This document shows positions 37,203 to 47,802 of a stretch of 64,000 nucleotides of DNA, in pieces. Position 1 is the first letter of the stretch, and each line of letters begins with the position of its first letter. Origin of the DNA: Pleomorphovibrio marinus (lineage in GTDB: Bacteria > Bacteroidota > Bacteroidia > Cytophagales > Cyclobacteriaceae); assembly GCF_003347495.1 (NCBI RefSeq), contig NZ_QCXY01000009.1:1-64000 (forward strand), read 5' to 3'. Position numbers and translations under genes: made by a program. The notes under the pieces are model-generated. The model was not told the DNA's origin. It searched no databases and saw only the letters and a list, made by a program, of their open reading frames with translations.

Positions 37203-37601
37203 TTAAACTCTTCTACGTTTTGGAGGCCTGCACCCATTGTGAGGCAATGGCGTCACATCCACGATAGTAGTTACGTCAAGACCTACATTCTGCAAAGTCC
37301 TGATGGCAGATTCCCTTCCGGACCCAGGACCTTTTACAAATACTTCAACCTTTCTCAAACCCAAATCATAAGCAGTTTGACCGCAGTTTTGGGCCGCCAT
37401 TTGGGCAGCGTAAGGGGTGTTTTTCTTAGAACCCCTGAACCCCATCTTTCCGGCAGAAGCCCAGGAGATGACTTGCCCTGAATTATTGGTAATGGAGATG
37501 ATGATGTTGTTGAAAGAAGCCTTGATGTGGGCTTGCCCCACAGCTTCTACCTTCACCACTCTTTTTTTACCCTTAGCTTTCTCGTTTCTTTTCTGAGCCA
37601 T
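37203..37601 (-). CDS. rpsK: 30S ribosomal protein S11 (uS11)
   Basis: A 132-residue platform protein. The sequence has [34 protein letters not shown] and the strongly conserved end [15 protein letters not shown]. It lies 17 bases upstream of rpsD and follows rpsM by 14 bases. Confidence 0.97.
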   Translation of the reverse strand: MAQKRNEKAKGKKRVVKVEAVGQAHIKASFNNIIISITNNSGQVISWASAGKMGFRGSKKNTPYAAQMAAQNCGQTAYDLGLRKVEVFVKGPGSGRESAIRTLQNVGLDVTTIVDVTPLPHNGCRPPKRRRV

Positions 37602-37615
37602 AATTAAATCAAGCT

Positions 37616-37993
37616 TTATTTAGTCGCCTTTTTCTTGTTGGCAACAGTTTTTCTCTTACCTTTTCTGGTTCTTGCGTTGTTCTTGGTTTTTTGACCTCTA
37701 ACGGGTAGCCCCTTCCTGTGTCTCAACCCTCTATAACAACCAATATCCATTAACCTTTTAATACTTAACTGTACCTCGGATTTCAGGACACCTTCTGTTT
37801 TAAATTCCTCAGAAATGATGTTTCTGATGGCTGTGGACTCGTCATCATCCCATTCACCAGCTTTTTTATCAAAGGAAATACCAGCCTTGCTCAGGATAGC
37901 CCTAGCGGAACTTCTCCCAATACCAAAAATATAGGTAAGGCCTACCTCTCCGCGTTTATTATCCGGAATGTCAACTCCTGCAATTCTTGCCAT
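37616..37993 (-). CDS. rpsM: 30S ribosomal protein S13 (uS13)
   Basis: A 125-residue head protein that contacts the 50S subunit and P-site t[23 protein letters not shown] and the helix-turn-helix [13 protein letters not shown] are visible, with the C-terminal [20 protein letters not shown] and a lysine-rich extension. Confidence 0.97.
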   Translation of the reverse strand: MARIAGVDIPDNKRGEVGLTYIFGIGRSSARAILSKAGISFDKKAGEWDDDESTAIRNIISEEFKTEGVLKSEVQLSIKRLMDIGCYRGLRHRKGLPVRGQKTKNNARTRKGKRKTVANKKKATK

Positions 37994-37998
37994 AGTGA

Positions 37999-38115
37999 TT
38001 AACCTTGTCTTTGTTTGAACTTAGGATTCTTTTTATTGATCACATAAAGCTTTCCTTTTCTTCGGATCACTTTGCAATCAACACTTCTCTTTTTTATAGA
38101 TGCTTTTACTTTCAT
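37999..38115 (-). CDS. rpmJ: 50S ribosomal protein L36 (bL36), zinc-free form
   Basis: A 38-codon gene: [20 protein letters not shown], then [18 protein letters not shown]. It has the L36 pattern but only one of the usual zinc ligands (one Cys, no Cys-x2-Cys, no His), so it is the C-minus form. It sits between infA and rpsM, its normal place, 43 bases after infA and five before rpsM. Confidence 0.93.
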   Translation of the reverse strand: MKVKASIKKRSVDCKVIRRKGKLYVINKKNPKFKQRQG

Positions 38116-38158
38116 GATGTTATAAATTAATCCGGGGAAAAACCCCTTCTGCTCCTAA

Positions 38159-38377
38159 TTACTTGTACCTGTATACAATCCTTCCTTTGGAAAGGTCATA
38201 AGGGGACATCTCCAGCTTCACTTTATCGCCGGGAAGAATCTTGATGTAATTCATCCTCATTTTACCCGAAATATGTGCTATCAACTGATGCCCATTTTCC
38301 AGTTCCACTTTAAACATTGCATTAGACAGTGCCTCAATGATGGTACCGTCTTGTTCTATTGATGCCTGTTTAGCCAT
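38159..38377 (-). CDS. infA: Translation initiation factor IF-1
   Basis: A 72-residue S1/OB-fold protein that fills the ribosomal A site during initiation. It shows the near-invariant pattern [36 protein letters not shown] and [15 protein letters not shown]. It lies two bases past map. Confidence 0.97.
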   Translation of the reverse strand: MAKQASIEQDGTIIEALSNAMFKVELENGHQLIAHISGKMRMNYIKILPGDKVKLEMSPYDLSKGRIVYRYK

Positions 38378-38379
38378 AT

Positions 38380-39153
38380 TTAAATCTTAATGTGTTCCTC
38401 AATATACTGATGCGTGGTCAACACCTCTGTCCTATCCTTAAAGATAGCTACTGTGTGTTCGTAATGAGCCGAGGGTTTCCTGTCTGCGGTACGTATGGTC
38501 CAGCCATCTCTCTCTTGTACCACATTCCTGGTTCCCAGGTTCACCATTGGTTCAATGGCCAATACCATGCCTTCCTTCAACAATGGCCCACTGCCTCTCT
38601 TTCCATAATTAGGAACCTCAGGGGATTCGTGTAGGTTTCGACCAAGGCCGTGACCTACCAACTCTCTCACCACAGTGTACCCTTTAGCCTCCACAAACTT
38701 CTGTATTGCATGGCCTATATCACCAGTGCGATTGTTGAAAACGGCATTTTCAATTCCCCTATACAGGGATTCCTTGGTAGTTTTGAGGAGGGCAACAACG
38801 GATGGGGAAACTTCACCGACAGGGTAAGTATAGGCGCAATCGCTATGAAAACCTTGGTGAAAGACTCCACAATCAATAGAGATTATATCGCCATCTTTCA
38901 AAACATATTCACCGGGAAAACCGTGAACAACAACTTCGTTAACTGAAATACAAAGGGAGGAAGGAAACCCGTTGTAACCCTTAAAAGAAGGGACTCCATC
39001 ATGGTCTCTGATATATTCCTCCGCAATTTTATCCAAGAAAGAGGTCTTTACCCCTTCTTTAACATGCTTGGCTACTTCGCCATGTGCCTTTCCTAATATT
39101 TCGGCACTTTCCTTTATTATTGCTACTTCTTCTTCCGTCTTATAATGTATCAT
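38380..39153 (-). CDS. map: Methionine aminopeptidase type I
   Basis: It removes initiator methionine from nascent proteins. The 257-residue protein has the metal ligands in [20 protein letters not shown], the histidine in [21 protein letters not shown], and glutamates in VLAIEPMVN and HYEHTVAI. It has no N-terminal SH3 extension, so it is type Ia. The secY-map-infA order matches the usual arrangement in this phylum. Confidence 0.97.
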   Translation of the reverse strand: MIHYKTEEEVAIIKESAEILGKAHGEVAKHVKEGVKTSFLDKIAEEYIRDHDGVPSFKGYNGFPSSLCISVNEVVVHGFPGEYVLKDGDIISIDCGVFHQGFHSDCAYTYPVGEVSPSVVALLKTTKESLYRGIENAVFNNRTGDIGHAIQKFVEAKGYTVVRELVGHGLGRNLHESPEVPNYGKRGSGPLLKEGMVLAIEPMVNLGTRNVVQERDGWTIRTADRKPSAHYEHTVAIFKDRTEVLTTHQYIEEHIKI

Positions 39154-39156
39154 GAT

Positions 39157-40473
39157 TTAGGCAACGGCGTAACTAGAAGGGTCATTTTTCATGTTGCCGC
39201 TTTTCATCATACCTTCATAATGACGCATCAGAAGGTAACTTTCAATTTGTCGTAAGGTATCCAAGATCACTCCAACCATAATAAGAAGGGAGGTTCCGCC
39301 ATAAAATTGGGCAAACTCCCCACTGACTCCTGCAATAATCGCAAAGGCAGGCATGATTGCCACCAAGGAAAGCAGTATCGAACCCGGTAGTGTAATCCTG
39401 GAAATAATATTGTCAATGAACTCCGATGTAGGCCCTCCAGGTTTGATGCCTGGTACAAAACCACCGTTTCTCTTCATGTCCTCGGCAATTTGTTCGGGAT
39501 TCACCGTAATCGCCGTATAGAAGAAAGTGAACAGAATAATCATAACGGCGAACACCAAATTGTACTGCCAAGAGGTGAAGTCACTAAAGGTTGTGCCAAT
39601 GTAGGAGGCAATATCTGAAGTATCCGCCCAGATCTGTGCAATCAAAGCAGGAAGGAACATCAGCGACTGTGCAAAGATGATGGGCATTACCCCTGATGCA
39701 TTCACCTTAATAGGTATATACTGCCTTTGGCCTCCATATACCTTCCCCCCAACAACCTGTTTGGCATACTGCACGGGTATCCTCCTTACTGCTTCCGTAA
39801 GCGCTACCACACCTACCACAACAAAGAACAGAACCACCGCTTCTAAGATTAGGAGCAAAATTCCCCCTCCACCTTTTGAAAGGGTTTCTGCAATAATTGC
39901 ACCTGGCAATGCTGAGATGATACCTATCATGATGAGCATGGAGATACCATTACCAATTCCTTTTTCGGTAATTTTCTCCCCAATCCACATACAAAACATG
40001 GTACCTGAGGTCAAAAGCACCAAAGAGCTCACCATAAACAAAGACTTGTTTACCACAATAGCTTCATTGGGAATGGTTGCAGTTATGTAACCTATACCTT
40101 GAGCCATGGTGATCAGAATGGTCAATATTCGTGTGATTTGGTTGATTCTTTTACGCCCAGATTCCCCTTCCTTTTGTAGCTTTTGAAAATAGGGTACCCC
40201 AACAGTTAACAACTGCAACACAATGGAGGCAGAAATGTAAGGCATGATTCCCAAGCCAAATATTGAAGCCCTACTGAAAGAACCACCAAGGAAGGTGTCT
40301 ATTAACCCGAATATACCTCCGGCAGATTCCCCAAGCTGACTCGGATCCACACCGGGAAGTACGATAAAAGAACCAATCCTGAACACCACTAGAAGACCTA
40401 TAGTATTGATGATCCTGATTCTAAGATCTTCAATAGAAAAGATATTCTTAACTGTTGTGATAAATTTTTTCAT
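39157..40473 (-). CDS. secY: Preprotein translocase subunit SecY
   Basis: The central channel of the Sec translocon, 438 residues with about ten membrane segments. The plug and first helices are visible (RIINTIGLLVVFRIGSFIVLPGVDP), as are GLGIMPYISASIVLQLLTVG and the cytoplasmic loop with VVGGKVYGGQRQYIP and PEQIAEDMKRNGGFVPGIKPG. It follows rplO by three bases. Confidence 0.98.
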   Translation of the reverse strand: MKKFITTVKNIFSIEDLRIRIINTIGLLVVFRIGSFIVLPGVDPSQLGESAGGIFGLIDTFLGGSFSRASIFGLGIMPYISASIVLQLLTVGVPYFQKLQKEGESGRKRINQITRILTILITMAQGIGYITATIPNEAIVVNKSLFMVSSLVLLTSGTMFCMWIGEKITEKGIGNGISMLIMIGIISALPGAIIAETLSKGGGGILLLILEAVVLFFVVVGVVALTEAVRRIPVQYAKQVVGGKVYGGQRQYIPIKVNASGVMPIIFAQSLMFLPALIAQIWADTSDIASYIGTTFSDFTSWQYNLVFAVMIILFTFFYTAITVNPEQIAEDMKRNGGFVPGIKPGGPTSEFIDNIISRITLPGSILLSLVAIMPAFAIIAGVSGEFAQFYGGTSLLIMVGVILDTLRQIESYLLMRHYEGMMKSGNMKNDPSSYAVA

Positions 40474-40476
40474 TGT

Positions 40477-40923
40477 TTAAAGCTTATTGACAGATCCGCC
40501 GGCCTTTTCTATGGCTGCAACAGCGGAAGCCGAGAACCTGTGGGCACTTACACTTAATTTGCTGGTAAGTTCGCCTGTTCCTAGGACTTTTACAACATCT
40601 TTTTTTCCTGCCAATCCATTTTCCACGAACGTTTCCATGGAAATAGTTTCAGTTTTCAACTTATCAGCAAGTTTTTGAAGATCCACCAAGTTGATGGGCT
40701 TATATTCTACACGGTTGACATTCTTGAAGCCAAACTTTGGAATTCTTCTCTGAAGAGGCATTTGGCCTCCTTCAAATCCTAGTTTTTGGCTATATCCAGA
40801 ACGCGACTTGGCACCTTTATGGCCTCTGGTAGATGTTCCTCCCCTACCCGAGCCCTGGCCTCTACCTATCCTTTTCCTGGACTTAATAGACCCTTCGGCG
40901 GGTTTCAATGTATGTAATTTCAT
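40477..40923 (-). CDS. rplO: 50S ribosomal protein L15 (uL15)
   Basis: A 148-residue late-assembly protein. The glycine- and arginine-rich N-terminus KRIGRGQGSGRGGTSTRGHK is typical, followed by GFEGGQMPLQRRIPKFGF. It lies between rpmD and secY. Confidence 0.97.
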   Translation of the reverse strand: MKLHTLKPAEGSIKSRKRIGRGQGSGRGGTSTRGHKGAKSRSGYSQKLGFEGGQMPLQRRIPKFGFKNVNRVEYKPINLVDLQKLADKLKTETISMETFVENGLAGKKDVVKVLGTGELTSKLSVSAHRFSASAVAAIEKAGGSVNKL

Positions 40924-40972
40924 CTTAAAGTAGTTTTAAATCCCCAAGTAACATCCTTGGATGATAATAGGA

Positions 40973-41152
40973 TTAGATATCCTCCGTTTTAACCAAGTGA
41001 CCTATTTTGTTGATCATTCCCTGAATTTGAGGGGTTCTTTCAACTTCCACACTTTTATTGATCTTGCCTAAACCTAGCGCTGAGATAGTGGCCTTTTGAT
41101 CCTTAGGTCTTTTAATGGTACTTTTAATCTGAGTTATTTTAACCTTTGCCAT
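40973..41152 (-). CDS. rpmD: 50S ribosomal protein L30 (uL30)
   Basis: A 59-residue protein starting [20 protein letters not shown], with [16 protein letters not shown] and a [14 protein letters not shown] end. The ATG at 41152 matches family homology and follows rpsE by four bases; a longer frame further upstream has no family likeness. Confidence 0.95.
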   Translation of the reverse strand: MAKVKITQIKSTIKRPKDQKATISALGLGKINKSVEVERTPQIQGMINKIGHLVKTEDI

Positions 41153-41156
41153 TGCA

Positions 41157-41675
41157 TTAACCGTTAAAAACCTTTGACAATTTAACACCTCGTTGCTGAG
41201 AAACAGCAATCGCATCCCTTAAATTCTCCAACGCATCAATGGTGGCTTTTACCACATTGTGGGGATTGGAAGAACCTTTGGACTTGGCAAGTATGTCCGT
41301 GTAGCCTGCGCTCTCCAAGACAGCTCTCATGGCACCTCCCGCCAACACGCCTGTACCAGGAGCGGCGGGCTTTATCAGTACAAAACCACCACCATATTTC
41401 CCAAGTTGTTCATGGGGAATGGTTCCCTTATACAACGGAACCTTGATAAGGTTCTTTTTGGCATCTTCCACTCCCTTAGTGATAGCATCGGTAACTTCGT
41501 TTGCCTTACCTAATCCAAATCCAACAACACCGCTTTCATCACCTACAACGACTATGGCAGAAAAAGAAAACCTTCTACCACCTTTTACCACCTTGGCAAC
41601 ACGGTTTATAGCAACAACCTTCTCTTTGAGTTCAGTATCTGTAGCCCTGACGGGTTTTTTTCTTAATTGGGACAT
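41157..41675 (-). CDS. rpsE: 30S ribosomal protein S5 (uS5)
   Basis: A 172-residue protein that maintains decoding fidelity. The double-stranded RNA-binding N-domain [19 protein letters not shown] and the C-domain [22 protein letters not shown] and [13 protein letters not shown] are visible. Confidence 0.97.
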   Translation of the reverse strand: MSQLRKKPVRATDTELKEKVVAINRVAKVVKGGRRFSFSAIVVVGDESGVVGFGLGKANEVTDAITKGVEDAKKNLIKVPLYKGTIPHEQLGKYGGGFVLIKPAAPGTGVLAGGAMRAVLESAGYTDILAKSKGSSNPHNVVKATIDALENLRDAIAVSQQRGVKLSKVFNG

Positions 41676-41683
41676 AATATCGA

Positions 41684-42034
41684 TTAAAATTTAAGGCCTC
41701 CCTCTCTGGCACCATCTGCCAAAGCTTTTACATTTCCATGATAGAGGTATCCACTCCTATCGAACACAATTTCGGTATGGCCATCGGCCACTGCCTTTTC
41801 GGCCAGTTTTTTACCTACTTCCTTGGAAATGGATACATTGATGTTTTGCTTAGCTCCAAGTTCCTTGGAGGAAGCAGAAACCAGGGTATGCCCTTCAAGG
41901 TCATTTACTAACTGTACGTATATGCCAGTATTACTCTTGTAAACTGACAGTCTGGGTCTAGAGTCGGTACCAGAAATCTTTTTTCTGATTCCCCTTTTGA
42001 TTCTCTGTCTCCTTTTATTCTTGTTAAAAGCCAT
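41684..42034 (-). CDS. rplR: 50S ribosomal protein L18 (uL18)
   Basis: A 116-residue 5S rRNA-binding protein. The basic N-terminus ([19 protein letters not shown]) and [18 protein letters not shown], then [23 protein letters not shown], are typical of uL18. It lies seven bases past rplF and eight before rpsE. Confidence 0.97.
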   Translation of the reverse strand: MAFNKNKRRQRIKRGIRKKISGTDSRPRLSVYKSNTGIYVQLVNDLEGHTLVSASSKELGAKQNINVSISKEVGKKLAEKAVADGHTEIVFDRSGYLYHGNVKALADGAREGGLKF

Positions 42035-42041
42035 GTCTCAA

Positions 42042-42599
42042 TTATTTTTTAGCAGCGGTTTTACCAGCTTTACGCCTTACTTTCTCACCAACAAAACGAA
42101 CACCCTTGCCTTTAAATGGCTCGACGGATCGGAAGGATTTGATTTTGGCGGCCACCTGGCCTATCAACTCCTTGTTGATCCCCTCTAGAGTTACCAAAGG
42201 GTTTTTACCCTTGGGGGTTTCTGTTTTCACAGCAATCTCCTGTGGAAGGGCAAAGAAAATATTATGGGAATACCCCAAAGAAAGTTCTAATACCTGACCT
42301 TGGTTACTGGCTTTATAACCTACACCCACCAGTTCAAGCTCCTTTTTGTACCCCTCGTTTACACCTACCACCATATTGTTGATAAGTGCTCGATACAAAC
42401 CGTGCAAAGACTTGTGCCTTTTTGATTCTGTGGGCCTTGCGAGCACCACTTGGTTGTCGTTTACCTTTACGGTAATGTCCGGAGAAACCTCCTGGGACAA
42501 CGTACCTTTGGGACCTTTAACAGTTACCTGATTATAATCAGAAACGTCTACAGTCACACCAGAAGGTAGATCTATTGGTTTTTTACCTATTCTAGACAT
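42042..42599 (-). CDS. rplF: 50S ribosomal protein L6 (uL6)
   Basis: A 185-residue two-domain protein at the factor-binding site. It starts MSRIGKKPIDLPSGVTVDV and has VTVKGPKGTLSQEV, ELVGVGYKA and EPFKGKGVRFVGEKVRRK, all conserved. Confidence 0.97.
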   Translation of the reverse strand: MSRIGKKPIDLPSGVTVDVSDYNQVTVKGPKGTLSQEVSPDITVKVNDNQVVLARPTESKRHKSLHGLYRALINNMVVGVNEGYKKELELVGVGYKASNQGQVLELSLGYSHNIFFALPQEIAVKTETPKGKNPLVTLEGINKELIGQVAAKIKSFRSVEPFKGKGVRFVGEKVRRKAGKTAAKK

Positions 42600-42608
42600 A
42601 ATAAGCTA

Positions 42609-43004
42609 TTAATAAACGTAACAAAGTACTTCTCCACCTATACCTTCAGTACGGGCCTCTTTGTCAGTCATGATTCCTTTTGAGGTGGAAAGAACCGCTA
42701 TACCTAGGCCATTGATAACCCTTGGCAAAGATTCCTTGTCCACATATTTTCTCAATCCAGGCTTACTTACCCTGGACAAGCTGATGATTGCATTTTCTTT
42801 GGTGTTTGGGTTATATTTCAAGGCGATTTTGATCGTACCTTGGGGCCCTTCTTCATCAAACTTGTAATTCTGTATGTACCCCTTATCAAAGAGCACTTTG
42901 GTGATCTCCTTCTTAATATTGGAAGCAGGGATCTCCACTATACGGTGAGAAGCTTTGATGGCATTTCTCAACCTGGTCAAATAATCTGCTATTGGATCAG
43001 TCAT
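42609..43004 (-). CDS. rpsH: 30S ribosomal protein S8 (uS8)
   Basis: A 131-residue 16S-binding protein starting [20 protein letters not shown] (ATG at 43004; a GTG seven codons upstream is not needed). [20 protein letters not shown] and GGEVLCYVY close it. In E. coli S8 represses the spc operon by binding its mRNA. Here the gene is preceded by an unusually long 85-base gap with a promoter-like site and a GC-rich hairpin. Confidence 0.97.
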   Translation of the reverse strand: MTDPIADYLTRLRNAIKASHRIVEIPASNIKKEITKVLFDKGYIQNYKFDEEGPQGTIKIALKYNPNTKENAIISLSRVSKPGLRKYVDKESLPRVINGLGIAVLSTSKGIMTDKEARTEGIGGEVLCYVY

Positions 43005-43043
43005 ATTTATATATAGTCTAACCACGCCCCCTCAACGGGCGGG

Positions 43044-43075
43044 CAAAGTTACACATTCACTTCTTATTATAAAAA
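43044..43075 (-). promoter_or_regulatory. Possible internal promoter before rpsH
   Basis: The minus strand reads TTTTT, 19 bases, TAACTTTG. The -7 box is a full TAnnTTTG match and the -33 is one base off. Between it and rpsH a CGCCC/GGGCG hairpin occurs. No other internal gap in the spc set is this long. Confidence 0.45.
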
Positions 43076-43089
43076 CTATCTTGCGAATT

Positions 43090-43359
43090 TTACCAACTAG
43101 ACTTCGTGATACCAGGAATTTTGCCAGCCGCTGCCATCTCCCTAAAGGTGACCCTGTTGATACCGAATTTCCTCATGTATCCCTTTGGCCTTCCCGTAAT
43201 TTTGCACCTGTTGTGCAACCTTACCGGAGAAGCGTTTTTGGGGAGTTTATCCAAAGCCTCGTAATCCCCAGCCTCCTTGAGCGCAGCTCTTTTTTTGGCA
43301 AACTTCGTTACTAGGCGTTGTCTCTTTCTTTCTCGGGCTTTTATCGACTCTCTTGCCAT
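43090..43359 (-). CDS. rpsN: 30S ribosomal protein S14 (uS14), zinc-free long form
   Basis: An 89-residue protein with the long-form layout [20 protein letters not shown], then [20 protein letters not shown] and [11 protein letters not shown]. The Cys-x2-Cys zinc ligands of the short form are absent. It follows rplE by two bases. Confidence 0.97.
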   Translation of the reverse strand: MARESIKARERKRQRLVTKFAKKRAALKEAGDYEALDKLPKNASPVRLHNRCKITGRPKGYMRKFGINRVTFREMAAAGKIPGITKSSW

Positions 43360-43361
43360 AA

Positions 43362-43925
43362 TTAATTTTTCTCTTTATTGTTACTAATAAATGGCATACC
43401 AAGGGCTTTCAACAAAGCGTGAGCTTCCTCGTCGGTTTCTGCAGAGGTAACCAAAGTGATGTCCATACCGGAGATACGAGCCACCTTATCAATGCTTATC
43501 TCAGGGAAAATAATCTGCTCTTCTATCCCCAAAGTGTAGTTGCCCCTTCCGTCAAATCCTTTGTCAGAAATCCCTTTGAAATCCCTAACCCTAGGAAGTG
43601 CTATTGCTACCAGCCTATCCAAGAATTCGTACATCCTGTTACCCCGTAGGGTCACTTTAGCCCCAATTGGCATTCCTTCTCTCAATTTAAAGTTGGAAAT
43701 GGAGTTCTTTGCCTTGGTAGCCACTGCTCTTTGTCCTGTGATGATGGAAAGTTCTTCCACCCCCTGGTCAACCAATTTCTTGTCCGCTACAGCTGCACCA
43801 ATTCCTTTGTTGATCACAATTTTGGTCAACTTCGGTACCTGCATCACGGATTTATATTGGAATTTCTCCTTTAAGTCCGAAGATATTTCCTTTACAAATT
43901 TATCTTTTAATCTAGGATTAGCCAT
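43362..43925 (-). CDS. rplE: 50S ribosomal protein L5 (uL5)
   Basis: A 187-residue 5S rRNA-binding protein. Visible are [57 protein letters not shown] and RVRDFKGIS. Its start overlaps the end of rplX by eight bases, suggesting coupled translation. Confidence 0.97.
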   Translation of the reverse strand: MANPRLKDKFVKEISSDLKEKFQYKSVMQVPKLTKIVINKGIGAAVADKKLVDQGVEELSIITGQRAVATKAKNSISNFKLREGMPIGAKVTLRGNRMYEFLDRLVAIALPRVRDFKGISDKGFDGRGNYTLGIEEQIIFPEISIDKVARISGMDITLVTSAETDEEAHALLKALGMPFISNNKEKN

Positions 43926-44262
43926 TGATCACCTCCCCAGTTTTTTTAGAATACCTAACTAACTTACCGTCGTCATTTTTCTTGCGGCCGATTTTGGTGG
44001 CTTCACCAGATTTAGGATCTACCAGCATCAGGTTGCTCACATGTATTGGGGCTTCCTTTTTCTGAATATCTCCTTGGGGCTTGTTGGCGGTGGGTTTCAC
44101 ATGTTTGGTGACAATGTTTAGCCCTTCCACTAATGCCCTTCTCTTTTTGAAGTCCACCGAAAGTACTTTACCCTTCTTGCCCTTTTCATCTCCTGAGATC
44201 ACCATAACGGTGTCGTCAGTACGGATGTGCAGTTTTGGTTGCTTATTGAATTTTCTTTCCAT
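43918..44262 (-). CDS. rplX: 50S ribosomal protein L24 (uL24)
   Basis: A 114-residue assembly initiator with a KOW motif ([20 protein letters not shown]) and [39 protein letters not shown]. It overlaps rplE by eight bases. Confidence 0.97.
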   Translation of the reverse strand: MERKFNKQPKLHIRTDDTVMVISGDEKGKKGKVLSVDFKKRRALVEGLNIVTKHVKPTANKPQGDIQKKEAPIHVSNLMLVDPKSGEATKIGRKKNDDGKLVRYSKKTGEVING

Positions 44263-44265
44263 TTC

Positions 44266-44634
44266 TTACAATACTTCAGGGGCCAGTGAAACAATCTTCA
44301 TAAACTGCTTTTCTCTAAGTTCCCTTGCAACAGGTCCAAAGATCCGAGTACCCCGGGGTTCATCGTTGTTGTTAAGTAGCACCGCAGCGTTGTCTTCAAA
44401 CCGGATATAGGAGCCATCTTTTCTTCTGATCTCCTTTCTTGTTCTCACGATAACCGCCTTGGAAACGGTTCCTTTTTTCATACTGCTGGAAGAAAGGGCT
44501 GACTTTACTGTAACTACTACTTTATCTCCTATGGAGGCATACCGTCTTCGGGTACCTCCCAATACACGGATGACAAGCACCTCTTTGGCACCTGAATTAT
44601 CCGCGACACTCAATCTAGATTCTTGTTGTATCAT
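44266..44634 (-). CDS. rplN: 50S ribosomal protein L14 (uL14)
   Basis: A 122-residue protein, highly conserved: [40 protein letters not shown] and FDEN-type [20 protein letters not shown]. It forms bridge B8 with 16S rRNA. It lies two bases past rpsQ. Confidence 0.97.
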   Translation of the reverse strand: MIQQESRLSVADNSGAKEVLVIRVLGGTRRRYASIGDKVVVTVKSALSSSSMKKGTVSKAVIVRTRKEIRRKDGSYIRFEDNAAVLLNNNDEPRGTRIFGPVARELREKQFMKIVSLAPEVL

Positions 44635-44636
44635 GG

Positions 44637-44897
44637 TTACTTAGCCCTTTCAATAATTTCTACTAATCTCCAACGCTTTTGCTTACTCAGCGGACGAGTC
44701 TCACTGATCCTTACGAGGTCTCCCTCATTGGATTCATTCTTTTCGTCATGAGCCATAAATTTGGTAGTCTTACCCATAAACTTGCCATAGATGGAGTGTT
44801 TCACCCTTCTTTCTACAGCTACTGTAATGGATTTGTCCATCTTATTGCTAACTACCTTTCCTATTCTTTCCTTACGCAGGTTTCTTTCTGTAGCCAT
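44637..44897 (-). CDS. rpsQ: 30S ribosomal protein S17 (uS17)
   Basis: An 86-residue OB-fold protein: [34 protein letters not shown] and [20 protein letters not shown] are the family signatures. It lies one base past rpmC. Confidence 0.97.
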   Translation of the reverse strand: MATERNLRKERIGKVVSNKMDKSITVAVERRVKHSIYGKFMGKTTKFMAHDEKNESNEGDLVRISETRPLSKQKRWRLVEIIERAK

Positions 44898-44898
44898 T

Positions 44899-45099
44899 TT
44901 AATCTTGTTTAGCCATTTGTTTTTGCGTCAAAAAAGTCTTCAACCTTGTGATGAGCTTTCTTGACTGCCTGATTCTATTAGGGTTCTCTATGGGAGAAAT
45001 GGCATGAGCAAATCTCAGCTTGGTCAGATTTTCCTGCTCAGCAAGGATGCGTTCATTGATTTCGCTTTCCGTTAATGCTTTGATTTCAGAATTTTTCAT
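44899..45099 (-). CDS. rpmC: 50S ribosomal protein L29 (uL29)
   Basis: A 66-residue helical hairpin protein near the exit tunnel. It contains [20 protein letters not shown], the conserved loop and second helix. It lies eight bases past rplP. Confidence 0.95.
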   Translation of the reverse strand: MKNSEIKALTESEINERILAEQENLTKLRFAHAISPIENPNRIRQSRKLITRLKTFLTQKQMAKQD

Positions 45100-45107
45100 C
45101 TCTGTGA

Positions 45108-45527
45108 TTATCCGGCGTATTCTCTACGCACTGTGAATTTAGTACTGACAGGAAGTTTTTGCTGTGCCAATCTTAAGGCCTCCTGCGCAACCTCCATACT
45201 TACTCCTGTGGCTTCAAAAAGGATGGTCCCTGGCTTAATGACCGCAACCCAATATTCAGGGGCTCCTTTACCTTTACCCATACGTACCTCGGCAGGCTTT
45301 TTGGTGATGGGCTTGTCAGGAAAAATCCTGATCCAAACCTGTCCTTCCCTTTTCATTGCCCTTGTCATGGCAATACGTGCTGCCTCAATCTGACGGGAAG
45401 TGATCCATCCTGCTTCCAACGACTTGATGCCAAAGTTTCCAAATGCCAAGGTATGCCCACGTTGAGCTATACCTTTCACCCGGCCTTTCTGCATCTTTCT
45501 ATATTTAGTTCTTCTTGGCTGTAACAT
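45108..45527 (-). CDS. rplP: 50S ribosomal protein L16 (uL16)
   Basis: A 139-residue protein near the A-site tRNA elbow. [25 protein letters not shown]-like [20 protein letters not shown] and [19 protein letters not shown] are diagnostic. It follows rpsC by 22 bases. Confidence 0.97.
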   Translation of the reverse strand: MLQPRRTKYRKMQKGRVKGIAQRGHTLAFGNFGIKSLEAGWITSRQIEAARIAMTRAMKREGQVWIRIFPDKPITKKPAEVRMGKGKGAPEYWVAVIKPGTILFEATGVSMEVAQEALRLAQQKLPVSTKFTVRREYAG

Positions 45528-45549
45528 GATTCCTCAATTTGGATGAAAA

Positions 45550-46287
45550 TTAGTTGCTTCTCTTTCTTCTTTTCGGTCCGCCTTCTCTTCTTCTTCTGTT
45601 TCCAGCAGGAGCACCTCCTTTTGCGTCACCTATGGCACCGGCATTTGGGGAAAGGTCACGCTTACCATATACTTCTCCCTTGAATATCCATACCTTGATA
45701 CCAATAATACCATAGATGGTATGTGCTTCAGAAATAGCATAATCCACATCTGCACGAATGGTGTGCAATGGGATCCTGCCTTCTTTATACATCTCGGACC
45801 GGGCCATTTCGGCGCCACCAAGCCTTCCAGAGAGCTTTACTTTTATACCTTCAGCACCCACTCGCATGGTAGCCGCGATAGACTGTTTCATCGCCCTACG
45901 GAAAGAGATCCTTGCCTCCAATTGCTGTGCAATGGATTCTCCTACCAATTTAGCATCCATCTCCGGGCGCTTGATCTCAAAAATATTGATCTGAACGTCC
46001 TTGTTGGTGATCTTTTTGAGCTCTTCTTTAAGTTTGTCCACTTCTGAACCGCCTTTTCCAATCACCACTCCGGGGCGAGCCGTTTGTATGGTCAATGTGA
46101 TTCTTTTAAGGGTACGCTCTATGATTACCTTTGAAATCCCTCCTTTTGGGATTCGGGCATGTACATAATTCCGTATCTTTTGGTCTTCATACAGCTTGTC
46201 GGCAAAGTCCCTGCCGCCATACCAGTTAGAGTCCCAACCCTTAATGATACCAAGCCTTAAACCTATAGGGTTTACTTTTTGTCCCAT
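45550..46287 (-). CDS. rpsC: 30S ribosomal protein S3 (uS3)
   Basis: A 245-residue mRNA-entry protein with a KH domain ([20 protein letters not shown]), [20 protein letters not shown] at the N-terminus and [21 protein letters not shown] basic tail ([17 protein letters not shown]) ends it. Confidence 0.97.
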   Translation of the reverse strand: MGQKVNPIGLRLGIIKGWDSNWYGGRDFADKLYEDQKIRNYVHARIPKGGISKVIIERTLKRITLTIQTARPGVVIGKGGSEVDKLKEELKKITNKDVQINIFEIKRPEMDAKLVGESIAQQLEARISFRRAMKQSIAATMRVGAEGIKVKLSGRLGGAEMARSEMYKEGRIPLHTIRADVDYAISEAHTIYGIIGIKVWIFKGEVYGKRDLSPNAGAIGDAKGGAPAGNRRRREGGPKRRKRSN

Positions 46288-46290
46288 ACT

Positions 46291-46680
46291 CTAGTCTTCT
46301 TTTTCGTTTGATTCAACAACCTCAGCGGTAACTCCTTCACTGGCTGCTGCCACTATCAGGGTTACGTGATTTGATCTTTTGCGTATCCTATGTGCCCTAC
46401 CCTGGGGTGCAGGCCTTAGGCGCTTAAGCATACGGCCCCCATCCACAAAGATGGTTTTAACATACAGATCCGCATCCTCCAGTTTCTCATCTGGGTTTTT
46501 TGCCTGCCAGTTTGCAATGGCTGAAAGCAAAAGCTTCTCTAACCGGATGGAACCATGGTTGGGAGTGAACTTAAGAATATTCAAGGCATGCCCTACTCTT
46601 TTTCCCCTGATTAAGTCGGCCACAAGCCGCATTTTCCGAGGAGAGGTAGGAACGTTTTTTAATTTTGCTACTGCTTCCAT
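46291..46680 (-). CDS. rplV: 50S ribosomal protein L22 (uL22)
   Basis: A 129-residue protein lining the exit tunnel. [39 protein letters not shown] and [13 protein letters not shown] are the conserved parts. It lies two bases past rpsS. Confidence 0.97.
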   Translation of the reverse strand: MEAVAKLKNVPTSPRKMRLVADLIRGKRVGHALNILKFTPNHGSIRLEKLLLSAIANWQAKNPDEKLEDADLYVKTIFVDGGRMLKRLRPAPQGRAHRIRKRSNHVTLIVAAASEGVTAEVVESNEKED

Positions 46681-46682
46681 GA

Positions 46683-46961
46683 TTATCTCTTACCTTTATC
46701 TTTTTTGGCGATGTGGCCCCTAAAATTCCGGGTTGGCGCAAATTCACCCAACTTATGGCCTACCATATTGTCGGTCACAAATACGGGGATGAACTTGTTG
46801 CCGTTATGTACAGCAAAAGTATGCCCCACGAAATCCGGAGAGATCATTGACCTCCTTGACCATGTTTTGATCACAGATTTTTTTCCGGATTCGTTCATGG
46901 CATCCACCTTCTTGGCTAAATGATGCTCTATATAAGGTCCTTTTTTTAACGAACGTGCCAT
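46683..46961 (-). CDS. rpsS: 30S ribosomal protein S19 (uS19)
   Basis: A 92-residue head protein: [40 protein letters not shown] and [17 protein letters not shown] are near-invariant in the family. It lies three bases past rplB. Confidence 0.97.
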   Translation of the reverse strand: MARSLKKGPYIEHHLAKKVDAMNESGKKSVIKTWSRRSMISPDFVGHTFAVHNGNKFIPVFVTDNMVGHKLGEFAPTRNFRGHIAKKDKGKR

Positions 46962-46964
46962 AAA

Positions 46965-47789
46965 TTATTTCTTTCTTCTGCTGATGATAAATTTGTTGGA
47001 GTACTTCTTACGGGACCTGGTTTTCTTACCTTTGGCAAGTAATCCATTTCTAGACCTGGGGTGACCTCCAGATGACCTACCTTCACCACCACCCATGGGG
47101 TGATCTACCGGGTTCATCGCGACTCCTCTTGTCCTGGGTCTTCTACCTAACCATCTGTTTCTGCCGGCTTTTCCTAAAACCACGTTCATGTGGTCTGAGT
47201 TTGATACCGTCCCGATGGTGGCTTTGCATGATCCCAATACCATTCTCATTTCACCAGAAGGAAGTTTTACGGTCACGTATTTACCTTCCCTTGCCACAAT
47301 TTGTGCATATCCACCAGCACTTCTGGCCATAGCACCACCCTTACCGGGCTTGAGTTCAATGTTATGCACGATGGTACCTAATGGTATGTTTTTCATCTGC
47401 ATGGCATTGCCCAATTCTGGTGGAACAATTTCCCCAGACACTATCTTTTGACCTACTTTTAGACCTTCAGGAGCTATGATGTAAGCCTTTGCGCCATCCA
47501 CATAATAGAGTAATGCTAGCCTTGCAGTCCTGTTGGGATCATATTCTATGGCCTTCACTACAGCAGGCACATTATCTTTGTCCCGCTTGAAGTCCACTGT
47601 TCTCAGTCTTCTCTTATGTCCTCCGCCAATATACCTGGCGGTCATTTTTCCTGTATGGTTTCGTCCACCTGATTTCTTCAATGGTGCCAGCAAGCTTTTT
47701 TCCGGCTTTGACTTGGTGATCTCGTCAAAGGAAGGAGCTACCCTGAATCTGGTACCTGGAGTTACAGGTTTTAATTTTTTAACTGCCAT
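46965..47789 (-). CDS. rplB: 50S ribosomal protein L2 (uL2)
   Basis: A 274-residue protein close to the peptidyl transferase centre. [38 protein letters not shown]-type central region and [20 protein letters not shown], with the functionally important histidine, are visible. It follows rplW by 13 bases. Confidence 0.98.
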   Translation of the reverse strand: MAVKKLKPVTPGTRFRVAPSFDEITKSKPEKSLLAPLKKSGGRNHTGKMTARYIGGGHKRRLRTVDFKRDKDNVPAVVKAIEYDPNRTARLALLYYVDGAKAYIIAPEGLKVGQKIVSGEIVPPELGNAMQMKNIPLGTIVHNIELKPGKGGAMARSAGGYAQIVAREGKYVTVKLPSGEMRMVLGSCKATIGTVSNSDHMNVVLGKAGRNRWLGRRPRTRGVAMNPVDHPMGGGEGRSSGGHPRSRNGLLAKGKKTRSRKKYSNKFIISRRKK

Positions 47790-47802
47790 GATTCTGATTC
47801 AA

